Shown piece by piece: positions 1 through 5,202 of a DNA stretch of 6,015 nucleotides (positions within the stretch are counted from its first letter, which is position 1; every line of letters begins with the position of its first letter). A program made the translations under genes and the position numbers. The stretch is taken from positions 1 to 6,015 of the forward strand of contig CALJEO010000130.1 of the NCBI GenBank assembly GCA_938073845.1, given 5' to 3'. The stretch comes from an uncultured archaeon (GTDB lineage: Archaea; Korarchaeota; Korarchaeia; Korarchaeales; Korarchaeaceae). The notes beneath the pieces are model-generated. The model was not told where the DNA came from. It was given only the letters and a program-made list of their open reading frames with translations, and ran no database searches.

Positions 1-1
1 T

Positions 2-199
2 CTCCATATAATGAAGGCATCCAAGAAGCCGATAATTCAGAAGGAGGTAACTCCTCCCGAGCCTAAGGTCAGGTTGAGGGAGCTTAGAGCTCTGAAGGTG
101 GAGAGGAGGAGGGAAATCATAGAGGGAGATCTGGATGAATCCCTGGAGAGGCTCCTGAATGCCCTCAAGTCTGAGGGGTTGCTTGAGGTGAGATCATGA
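2..199 (+). CDS. etfB: Electron transfer flavoprotein beta subunit, C-terminal fragment (5' end outside the window)
   Basis: This is the last 65 codons of a gene that enters from the left edge. The frame is open before the ATG at 11, so that Met is internal. The fragment reads L-H-I-M-K-A-S-K-K-P-I. It matches the IMKAKKKP segment found near the end of EtfB/FixA proteins, just after the recognition loop that docks on partner dehydrogenases. The rest (RLRELRALKVE, then an acidic helix ending LLNALKSEGLL) fits the EtfB C-terminal arm that wraps around EtfA. The normal EtfB tail is of similar length. EtfB with EtfA forms a soluble cytoplasmic FAD carrier. The AMP/FAD-binding part lies outside the window, so bifurcating and non-bifurcating types cannot be told apart. 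The stop overlaps the etfA start (ATGA), which supports the call and points to translational coupling. A small unrelated protein starting at 11 is less likely. Confidence 0.78.
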   Translation, partial: LHIMKASKKPIIQKEVTPPEPKVRLRELRALKVERRREIIEGDLDESLERLLNALKSEGLLEVRS

Positions 200-1104
200 G
201 GATCCTGGCCTTCAGTCACTACCTAGACCTAGCTGGGGAACTGATATCCGCTGGGATGAGCTTAGGCGAGGTCTCGCTGCTCCTGACCTCGGACCAGAGG
301 GATAGGCTAGCTGATGTGAGGGGAGCTAAGCGAGCTTTGATATGCGATTCCATCAGCTCCGATGAGCAGGCCCCGCTCCTTGACCTCCTGACTGAGCTAG
401 CCAAGGATTATGACCTCCTGATGCTCTCCAGTGATAAGAGGGGAAGGGAGCTAACTGGGCAGGTGGCTCAGAGGCTGGATAGAGCTGTTGCCATCGAGGT
501 ATCTTCGCTCAGCTTGGATGGGGGTAGACTCATCGTTGAGAGGATGACCCTAGGGGGGAAGGCCGTTGCTGTGGAGGAGCTTCCCCTACCAGCCGTTGTG
601 AGCATTCAGAAGGGTAGATTCAAGCCGGCAGGGGGCCCGATTCAGGAGGTCGTTGAGGTCAAGCTGGGAAGGGCATCTGGATATGATGTCATTGAGAGGA
701 GGGCTAAGCCCAGGTTGGGCATCCCCCTGGATAAGGCTGATGTGGTAATAGCGGTAGGGAGGGGTTTCAAGAGGAGGGAGGACCTGAGGCTAGCCTACGA
801 GCTCGCGGAAGCTCTCAACGGAGTGGTAGGATGTACGAGACCCCTAGCTGCTGACCTGAAGTGGATGCCGGAGGAGTCATGGATAGGGATAAGCGGTGTT
901 AGAGTGGCTCCGAAGCTCCTTCTCGTAATAGGGGCCTCGGGACAGCAGCAGTTCTCAGCCGGAATAATGGATTCCAAGATCATAGTGGCTGTGAACAACG
1001 ACCCTCAAGCTCCAATATTCGAGAACTCTGATTACGGTATAGTCAGGGATCTATATGAGTTCTTGCCAGCCCTCGTGAGGAGACTGCGTGAACTGAGGCG
1101 GTGA
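196..1104 (+). CDS. etfA: Electron transfer flavoprotein alpha subunit
   Basis: This 302-residue protein is close to the usual EtfA length of about 310-320. Residues 1 to about 165 form the variable N-terminal domain. About 180-302 is the C-terminal FAD domain: GRG at 188-190, an Arg at 215 aligning with the flavin-stacking Arg of human ETF-alpha (R249), ISG at 232-234, GASGQQQF at 246-253, then DSKIIVAVNNDPQAPIF and DYGIVRDL. With EtfB it accepts electrons from acyl-CoA or other flavin dehydrogenases and passes them to a quinone oxidoreductase or ferredoxin partner. It starts at ATG 196, overlapping the etfB stop by 4 nt, with Shine-Dalgarno GAGGTGA at 185-191 and a 4-nt spacer. Oddities: the SG-x-x-Q-H signature ends in Phe253 instead of His, and the usual Q-T-G reads I-S-G. 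The identification is firm, but the electron partners are unknown. Confidence 0.93.
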   Translation: MRILAFSHYLDLAGELISAGMSLGEVSLLLTSDQRDRLADVRGAKRALICDSISSDEQAPLLDLLTELAKDYDLLMLSSDKRGRELTGQVAQRLDRAVAIEVSSLSLDGGRLIVERMTLGGKAVAVEELPLPAVVSIQKGRFKPAGGPIQEVVEVKLGRASGYDVIERRAKPRLGIPLDKADVVIAVGRGFKRREDLRLAYELAEALNGVVGCTRPLAADLKWMPEESWIGISGVRVAPKLLLVIGASGQQQFSAGIMDSKIIVAVNNDPQAPIFENSDYGIVRDLYEFLPALVRRLRELRR

Positions 1105-1115
1105 ACCCCCGGAAA

Positions 1116-1133
1116 GAGTTTTAATTTTTATCT
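1116..1133 (+). promoter_or_regulatory. Archaeal TATA-like promoter of the thiolase-moaDE unit
   Basis: The only AT-rich stretch in the 50-bp gap after etfA contains TTTTAATTTTTA. TTTAA is centred near 1122, 33 bp before the thiolase ATG, and the following TTTTTA is centred near 1128, 27 bp before it. The purine-rich GGAAAGAG just upstream could act as a BRE. Transcription would start close to the ATG, giving a leader of 0-6 nt. The T-rich run could also serve as the terminator of the etf transcript, because archaeal RNA polymerase stops at T-runs. Inferred from sequence only. Confidence 0.5.
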
Positions 1134-1154
1134 TCTCCACATCAAGGTGACCTC

Positions 1155-2336
1155 ATGAGTTTAAGCGATGTGTTCATCGTCAGCTTCTCCAGGACGCCCA
1201 TAGGTAAGTTCGGGGGTGCATTGAGTAAGCTCAGGGCACCGGAGCTCGGGGCCATAGCTATAGAATCAGCTGTCAGGAGGAGCGGTTTGGATCCTGAGGA
1301 CGTTGATGAGGTCATAATGGGTAACGTACTCCAGGCTATGGTAGGGCAGAACCCCGCTAGGCAGGCATCTATCCTAGCTGGTATCCCTAAGCGAGTCCCG
1401 GGGTTCACGGTCAACAAGGTATGCGCCTCCGGGATGAAAGCGATAACTCTAGCTGCTCAGAGCATAGCCCTCTGTGAGAATAGGGTGGTGGTCGCTGGCG
1501 GTATGGAGAGCATGAGCAATGCTCCTTATGCGCTCCATCCCCAGTGGAGGTGGGGTGTGAAGTTCTCATTCGCTGGGGAGAAGCTCGTTGATATCATGGT
1601 TCATGACGGCCTGACTGATCCTCACACGGGTCTTCTGATGGGAGAGGAGGCTGAGGAGACTGCTAGGAAGTGGGGAATAACTAGGGAGGAGTGCGATGAG
1701 TTCGCCGTATCGAGCCACATGAGGGCGAGTGAAGCGTGGGAGCGGGGGTACTTCGGTAGGGAGATCGAGGGAGTGAGCAGGGGAAGCGTTTCCCTCGATA
1801 GCGATGAGGGAATAAGGCCCGATACCAGTATAGAGAAGATCTCTAAGCTTAAACCAGCTTTCAGGCCTGATGGTGTGATCACGGCTGCCAACGCATCCCA
1901 GATCAGCGATGGGGCAGCTGCCCTGGTGCTAGCTCATAGGGAGGTCGTTGAGGAGAGGGGGGTCAGTCCCATAGCCAGGATACTGGGGTTCGCTTCAGCA
2001 TCTGTGGAGCCCGAGAACTTCATAGAGGCACCCATCCACTCAACTCAGAAGCTTCTGGAGAGGATCGGCATGGGCTTAGGGGACTTCGACATAATTGAAC
2101 ATAATGAGGCCTTCGCCCTCGCTACTCTCGTGGTCTCCAAGGGGTTGAACGTTCCTCTGAGTAAGATCAACCCGTTCGGAGGTGCTGTCGCGATAGGTCA
2201 CCCGCTCGGAGCGAGCGGAGCTAGGATAGTGGTTACCTTACTCAACGCGCTCAGGGTAAGGGGTAAGAGGAGGGGCTTGGCCACTATATGCCATGGGGGC
2301 GGTGGTGCCCAGAGCATAGCGGTCGAGCTGGTGTAG
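1155..2336 (+). CDS. Thiolase family acetyl-CoA C-acyltransferase
   Basis: This is a 393-residue, full-length thiolase (family about 390-400) that makes or cleaves 3-ketoacyl-CoA with CoA in the cytoplasm. The nucleophile Cys90 lies in NKVCASGMKAI, His316 in EHNEAFA, His349 in GGAVAIGHPLGASGAR, and the acid/base Cys379 in TICHGGGGAQ. These match C89, H348 and C378 of the Zoogloea enzyme with a one-residue shift. MESM, with NASQISDGAAALVL at 245-258, also fits. It is a classical bacterial-type thiolase with all three motifs, not the archaeal thiolase that pairs with a DUF35 protein and HMG-CoA synthase; no DUF35 gene is adjacent. The residue before Met162 is Leu, where acetoacetyl-CoA thiolases usually have His, so a degradative 3-ketoacyl-CoA role is plausible but unproven. 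ATG 1155 follows AGGTGA (1145-1150) by 4 nt. The gene ends 3 nt before moaDE, so the two are probably cotranscribed. Confidence 0.93.
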   Translation: MSLSDVFIVSFSRTPIGKFGGALSKLRAPELGAIAIESAVRRSGLDPEDVDEVIMGNVLQAMVGQNPARQASILAGIPKRVPGFTVNKVCASGMKAITLAAQSIALCENRVVVAGGMESMSNAPYALHPQWRWGVKFSFAGEKLVDIMVHDGLTDPHTGLLMGEEAEETARKWGITREECDEFAVSSHMRASEAWERGYFGREIEGVSRGSVSLDSDEGIRPDTSIEKISKLKPAFRPDGVITAANASQISDGAAALVLAHREVVEERGVSPIARILGFASASVEPENFIEAPIHSTQKLLERIGMGLGDFDIIEHNEAFALATLVVSKGLNVPLSKINPFGGAVAIGHPLGASGARIVVTLLNALRVRGKRRGLATICHGGGGAQSIAVELV

Positions 2337-2339
2337 CAT

Positions 2340-2978
2340 ATGGTCTCCCTAAGGGTTTACGGTTGGCTCTCAGACCTCCTGGGTTTCAGGAGTAGGGAGC
2401 TGGAATTCGAGGGAAGCTTGGAGGACCTTCTCAGATCTCTAGGTTTGGAGAGGATGGTCAGGGAACGCAGGGCTCACGTTGCCCTCAACCACGAGCTCAT
2501 CGCTGACCTCTCGATATTTGTGAGCGGGGATGATGTGGTCGCCATCTTCCCCAGCTTCTCAGGAGGATTTGAGAGAGCTGGAATCGTGAGAGGGAGGATC
2601 GAGCTGGGAGAGCTACTCAAGGAGGTGCAAACTGAAGGGGATGTCGGTGCTGTGGTATCCTTCCTCGGCGTGGTGAGGAGGGAGTCCGATGAGGGCGAGG
2701 TTGAGAGGATCATCTACGATTGTTATCCCGAGATCACGGAGAGGGAGCTTCGCAGGATAAGGGAGGATGCCATCATGAGGTTCGGGTTGAGGGAGGCAAT
2801 TGTGCTCCACAGGGTTGGGGAGGTGCCGGCTGGGGAGGTAGCGCTCCTCGTGGTCACTAGGTCCGCCCATAGGAGGGAGGCCTTCGAGGCCGCGATGTGG
2901 ATAGTGGATGAGGTGAAGGGAAGGGCTGCTATATGGAAGAAGGAGATTTTCTCCGACGGGAGAGGCAGATGGGTCTAG
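2340..2978 (+). CDS. MoaD-MoaE fusion protein (single-chain molybdopterin synthase)
   Basis: This 212-residue protein has two domains. Residues 1-76 are MoaD, a ubiquitin-like sulfur carrier ending FPSFSGG with G75-G76. Residues 77-212 are MoaE, the catalytic subunit: DVGAVVSFLGVVR with R113, HRVGE at 157-161, SAHRREAFEAAMW with H177-R178, and DEVKGRAAIWKKE with K193 and K200, corresponding to E. coli K119 and K126. Molybdopterin synthase moves two sulfurs from the MoaD C-terminal thiocarboxylate onto cyclic pyranopterin monophosphate. All MoaE catalytic residues I could check are present. The MoaD Gly-Gly is followed directly by Phe77 with no stop, so no free C-terminus exists until the chain is cut. 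MoaX of M. tuberculosis has the same fused layout and is reported to be cleaved after its Gly-Gly. The ATG lies 3 nt after the thiolase stop, with only a weak GGTG (2330-2333) upstream, which suggests translational coupling. Confidence 0.93.
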   Translation: MVSLRVYGWLSDLLGFRSRELEFEGSLEDLLRSLGLERMVRERRAHVALNHELIADLSIFVSGDDVVAIFPSFSGGFERAGIVRGRIELGELLKEVQTEGDVGAVVSFLGVVRRESDEGEVERIIYDCYPEITERELRRIREDAIMRFGLREAIVLHRVGEVPAGEVALLVVTRSAHRREAFEAAMWIVDEVKGRAAIWKKEIFSDGRGRWV

Positions 2979-2982
2979 CATA

Positions 2983-3048
2983 GAGTGAGGGCCAGTGGAT
3001 TCAATTCCCCTTATCCACGGGACCGAAAACGTTTAAGCGTTCTCACTC
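2983..3048. repeat. Nested inverted repeats between moaDE and moaC
   Basis: Two inverted repeats lie one inside the other. The outer arms are GAGTGAG (2983-2989) and CTCACTC (3042-3048), extendable by two G-U pairs in RNA. The inner arms are GTGGAT (2995-3000) and ATCCAC (3013-3018), with a 12-nt loop. A transcript reading through from moaDE could fold this way. The moaC TATA-like box at 3031-3038 sits inside the outer pair, so a DNA-level operator or terminator role is also possible. The stems are short and chance is not excluded. Confidence 0.3.
3024..3038 (+). promoter_or_regulatory. Archaeal promoter (BRE plus TATA-like box) of the moaC-moaA unit
   Basis: CGAAAAC (a BRE-like A-rich element) is followed by GTTTAAGC at 3031-3038. 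The TTTAA is centred at 3034, 27 bp before the GTG at 3061. The usual archaeal spacing puts the transcript start at or within a base or two of that GTG, so moaC mRNA may be leaderless, or have a leader of about 15 nt if the ATG at 3076 is used. Confidence 0.55.
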
Positions 3049-3060
3049 CCCCGTTGTCAG

Positions 3061-3513
3061 GTGAAAGGGCATTTGATGGTGGACATCACTGGAAAGCCTG
3101 AGGCTCACAGGGAGGCGCTCGCTAGGGGAAGGATAAGGTTGAGGAGGGAGACCATCGAGAGGGTGAGGGCCGGGGAGGTGAGGAAGGGAGACGTACTCAC
3201 GGTGGCTAGGGTGGCCGCTGTCCAAGCGGTTAAGGAGACCCCTAGGAACATAGTTCTGTGCCACCCGATTGAGGTGACCTCCGTTAACGTGGATTTCATC
3301 ATCGGGGAGGATTACATAGAGGTGAGCGTGGAGGTCAAAGCTGTAGCTCAGACGGGAGTTGAGATGGAAGCTCTTAATGGGGCAGCTGCCGCGCTCCTCA
3401 ACATATGGGATATGGTGAAGTACCTGGAGAAGGATGAGAGCGGGAATTACCCTCACACTAGGATAGAGGAGCTACGCGTCGAGAGGAAGGTGAAGTCCGT
3501 TGTTGATAGATAG
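3061..3513 (+). CDS. moaC: Cyclic pyranopterin monophosphate synthase MoaC
   Basis: MoaC converts the MoaA product (3',8-cyclo-7,8-dihydro-GTP) into cyclic pyranopterin monophosphate. Numbered from the GTG at 3061, the active-site residues are all present with E. coli spacing: R17 (R26), K42 (K51) in KGDVL, K58 (K67), H68 (H77) in LCHPIEV, E101 and E103 in GVEMEAL, D117 (D128) and K120 (K131) in WDMVKYLEKD. The bacterial GGKSG tail is replaced by RKVKS, where K143 may stand in for K147. The start is uncertain. GTG 3061 lies 27 bp after the TATA-like box (leaderless reading). ATG 3076, giving MVDITGKP, follows AGGTGA (3059-3064) by 11 nt. Either way the protein (150 or 145 aa) lacks most of the 15-residue lead-in seen before MVD in many MoaC proteins. 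Its last 14 nt overlap moaA. Confidence 0.94.
   Translation: MKGHLMVDITGKPEAHREALARGRIRLRRETIERVRAGEVRKGDVLTVARVAAVQAVKETPRNIVLCHPIEVTSVNVDFIIGEDYIEVSVEVKAVAQTGVEMEALNGAAAALLNIWDMVKYLEKDESGNYPHTRIEELRVERKVKSVVDR
3488..3493 (+). promoter_or_regulatory. Ribosome binding site for moaA inside the moaC coding region
   Basis: AGGTGA lies 6 nt before the TTG at 3500 and within the codons for R-K-V-K near the end of moaC. It is the same motif seen before etfA and the thiolase gene, and it is the main reason for accepting a TTG start for moaA. Confidence 0.65.
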
Positions 3514-4444
3514 GTGGGGCAGGCCCGTCACGGATCTCAGAATATCCGTGACGAACTCATGTAACTATAGCTGTTTCTTCTGCCACAGGGAAGGGCACTA
3601 CTTGAGCGGTAGCGAGATGCTACCCGAGGAGTTCGGGAGGCTCGTGAGGATCCTCTCAAAGCACGGTGTGAGGAGGGTTAAGCTCACCGGAGGGGAGCCC
3701 CTGATGAGAGCGGACTTGGAGGACGTGATAAGGGAGATCAGGTCATCGGGCGTGGAGGAGGTCAGCTTGGTGACCAACGGTTTCTTCCTCAGGGAGAGGG
3801 CCAGGTCTTTGAAGGAAGCCGGGCTAGATAGGGTGAACGTCAGCATTCACTCCCTAAAAAGGGATGTCTATACTAGGATAACAGGCGTGGATGGGCTAGA
3901 TAGGGTGACTGAGGGAATAGATGAGGCTCTGAGATGGGGACTCGCTCCCTTGAAGATCAACTTCACCGTGCTTGGGGGAATCAATGAAGGGGAGCTGTGG
4001 GACATGGTGGAGTTCGCCAGGAAGAGGGGTTTGAGGGTCCAGTTCATAGAGCTGCTGGGGAGAGATCCCTCGCTTAAAGCTTACTACTACTCACTTGAGG
4101 AGTTCGAGAGGGAGCTTGAGAGGATATCCGTGAGCAAGGAGATCAGGGAGCTCCACAAAAGGCCTATATTCCATTTGGATGATGGAACCATTGTGGAACT
4201 CGTCAGGGGTAGCGGGGATCCCATCTTCTGCATGAACTGTGTGAGGGCTAGGGTAACTCATGATGGGTTCTTCAAGCCCTGCATAGCTAGGGAGGACAAC
4301 TTAGTCGATTTCCTGAGCGTGATTAGGAGGGGAGGGAGTGATGAGGAGATACTAGAGAGGTTCAAGCAGTTCCTCAGAATCAGGGAGCCTTACTATAAGC
4401 TTCCTGGATCCTCCCCCAAGTACGACGATATCCTGGAAGTTTAA
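3500..4444 (+). CDS. moaA: GTP 3',8-cyclase MoaA (radical SAM)
   Basis: This 314-residue enzyme performs the first step of molybdopterin synthesis, rearranging GTP by radical chemistry. The SAM-binding 4Fe-4S cluster motif is C21-x3-C25-x2-C28, in SCNYSCFFC. TGGEP lies at 63-67. The second cluster motif, which binds GTP, is C244-x2-C247-x13-C261. RAR-x-T (R249, R251) and R14 match the GTP/SAM-contacting arginines of MoaA. The N-terminus LIDRWGRPVTDLRISVT is the typical opening, so the TTG at 3500 (or the next TTG at 3503) must be the start; no ATG fits. It overlaps moaC by 14 nt in another frame. The oddity is the C-terminus, KYDDILEV, which lacks the terminal Gly-Gly of bacterial and human enzymes. 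The protein is slightly shorter than the bacterial 325-340 residues. The identification is firm. Confidence 0.95.
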   Translation: MLIDRWGRPVTDLRISVTNSCNYSCFFCHREGHYLSGSEMLPEEFGRLVRILSKHGVRRVKLTGGEPLMRADLEDVIREIRSSGVEEVSLVTNGFFLRERARSLKEAGLDRVNVSIHSLKRDVYTRITGVDGLDRVTEGIDEALRWGLAPLKINFTVLGGINEGELWDMVEFARKRGLRVQFIELLGRDPSLKAYYYSLEEFERELERISVSKEIRELHKRPIFHLDDGTIVELVRGSGDPIFCMNCVRARVTHDGFFKPCIAREDNLVDFLSVIRRGGSDEEILERFKQFLRIREPYYKLPGSSPKYDDILEV

Positions 4445-4950
4445 CCCTCCTCTATGAGTATCCCCAGCCTCTTGGCGAGCTCAATGGACTCCCTCTGAGA
4501 GCTCCTGAGGATCTCATCCACATCATAACCTAGCTGCTTATAGTATATGGCGATCCTCCAAGTCGCCATGAGGTCAGCGAGCCTCGCTACCTTCGCCTCG
4601 TAGCTTCCCATCGTCAGATAGTCCCGGAGGATCGTAGATATATCCTCGGATAGGTTCATCCTGGATATGGCTTCCTCCTCCAACTCCTCCCTCTCTATCA
4701 AATCCTTTGCCCATTTCGGGAGGTCTCCGCTCACGCCCTCAGCGAGATCGTGCACTAATATCATCTTCAGCACTTTGCCCTCGTTGAGGGTCCTACCGCT
4801 CGCCCTGATCTTCGGGAAGAGATCTAAGGCTATCAGGGACGCTATGAACGTGTGTTGAGCCACGGTCTCAGCAAGGCAATTAGGAACACCCGATTGCATC
4901 CAGCCAGTTCGGGCTAGCCAAAGGACCCTCATCCCGTTATCTACGAGCAT
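4441..4950 (-). CDS. HD-domain phosphohydrolase, YfbR/HDDC2-like (possible 5'-deoxynucleotidase)
   Basis: This 169-residue cytoplasmic protein has the HD metal-binding set in order: H33 (ETVAQH), H67-D68 (ILVHDLAE, with E71) and D126 (ARLADL). R14 and W17 in ARTGWMQSGVP match the Arg-Trp pair near the N-terminus of E. coli YfbR, which hydrolyses deoxynucleoside 5'-monophosphates using a divalent metal. The spacing (33, 67/68, 126 against 33, 68/69, 137) and the GVP-x-x-x-AE-T-VA-x-H opening fit COG1896/HDDC2 proteins, usually 180-200 residues. The substrate cannot be read from sequence; nucleotide clean-up is the family expectation. The start at ATG 4950 (complement) has no Shine-Dalgarno site but lies 26 bp after a TATA-like box, which favours a leaderless start. 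Met7 (4932) also lacks one. The gene converges on moaA, with their stop codons overlapping. Confidence 0.86.
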   Translation of the reverse strand: MLVDNGMRVLWLARTGWMQSGVPNCLAETVAQHTFIASLIALDLFPKIRASGRTLNEGKVLKMILVHDLAEGVSGDLPKWAKDLIEREELEEEAISRMNLSEDISTILRDYLTMGSYEAKVARLADLMATWRIAIYYKQLGYDVDEILRSSQRESIELAKRLGILIEEG

Positions 4951-4971
4951 AAATTCCAGATGCCATCGATC

Positions 4972-4986
4972 AATTAAACCTTACCG
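4972..4986 (-). promoter_or_regulatory. Archaeal TATA-like promoter of the HD-domain gene
   Basis: On the - strand the sequence reads CGGTAAGGTTTAATT. TTTAA is centred at 4976, exactly 26 bp before the first base of the ATG at 4950. No Shine-Dalgarno site lies between, so the transcript is probably leaderless. Confidence 0.55.
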
Positions 4987-5132
4987 GAGGGAGGTCCGTC
5001 CCTTTTTTCATTAAAAATTTCATATGTTACGGTAAATAAGTAAATATACTATCATTATTGACGAGGTTCTATTCATTAGCTTTAACTAAAAATCTCATTT
5101 ATACTTATTCCTTTTAAAGTATACGTGGACCG

Positions 5133-5146
5133 AATAATTTTTAAGC
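5133..5146 (+). promoter_or_regulatory. Archaeal TATA-like promoter of the coiled-coil gene
   Basis: AATAATTTTTAAGC holds a TTTAA centred at 5142, similar to the box before moaC (TTTAAGC in both). A start about 26 bp downstream would fall near 5168, giving a leader of about 35 nt that contains the Shine-Dalgarno site. The upstream CTTTTAAAG at 5111-5119 is an alternative. Confidence 0.45.
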
Positions 5147-5190
5147 AGAGGGCTGCCTATCGCTAATGTCACGCTTGAGATCGGGTAGAA

Positions 5191-5197
5191 GGAGGAG
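5191..5197 (+). promoter_or_regulatory. Ribosome binding site of the coiled-coil gene
   Basis: GGAGGAG, within AAGGAGGAG from 5189, ends 5 nt before the ATG at 5203. It fixes that start, and it differs in type from the GAGGTGA sites of the metabolic genes. Confidence 0.6.
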
Positions 5198-5202
5198 ACC
5201 AC

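Larger units (their letters stand above)
4951..5202. other. AT-rich divergent intergenic region (252 bp), no gene seen
   Basis: This is the only long gap in the window and is far richer in A+T than the genes, especially 5003-5145. It separates the leftward HD gene from the rightward coiled-coil gene and carries a promoter-like box for each. I see no tRNA, no sizeable ORF and no clear stable RNA fold. Small features: GGGA/TCCC (4989-4992, 4999-5002) followed by six Ts, the near-palindrome TTACGGTAA (5027-5035), TTACCG at 4981-4986 mirrored by CGGTAA at 5030-5035, and a second TATA-like CTTTTAAAG at 5111-5119. A 28-codon ORF at 5166-5252 is probably chance. Confidence 0.6.

Noticed and set aside
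11..199. A free-standing 62-residue small protein
   Set aside because: The reading frame continues to the left edge, and the sequence matches the EtfB C-terminus, including the IMKA-x-KKP segment.
1142..1891. Open frames on the - strand within the thiolase gene
   Set aside because: They are antisense to a full-length, motif-complete thiolase and have Ser/Leu/Pro-rich shadow composition.
2613..2981. A 122-codon open frame on the - strand across the MoaE region
   Set aside because: It lies opposite the well-supported MoaE domain and its translation is rich in Pro, His, Ser and Leu, as expected for the reverse of purine-rich archaeal codons.
3043..3456. A 137-codon open frame on the - strand across moaC
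   Set aside because: moaC on the + strand has all its active-site residues. The antisense translation shows no recognisable motif and has shadow-like composition.
4667..4858. A 63-codon + strand frame inside the HD gene
   Set aside because: It is antisense to the conserved HD region and rich in Ser, with no ribosome-binding site.
4989..5008. Hairpin plus six Ts resembling an intrinsic terminator
   Set aside because: The stem is only 4 bp and no + strand gene ends nearby: moaA ends more than 500 bp upstream on that strand.
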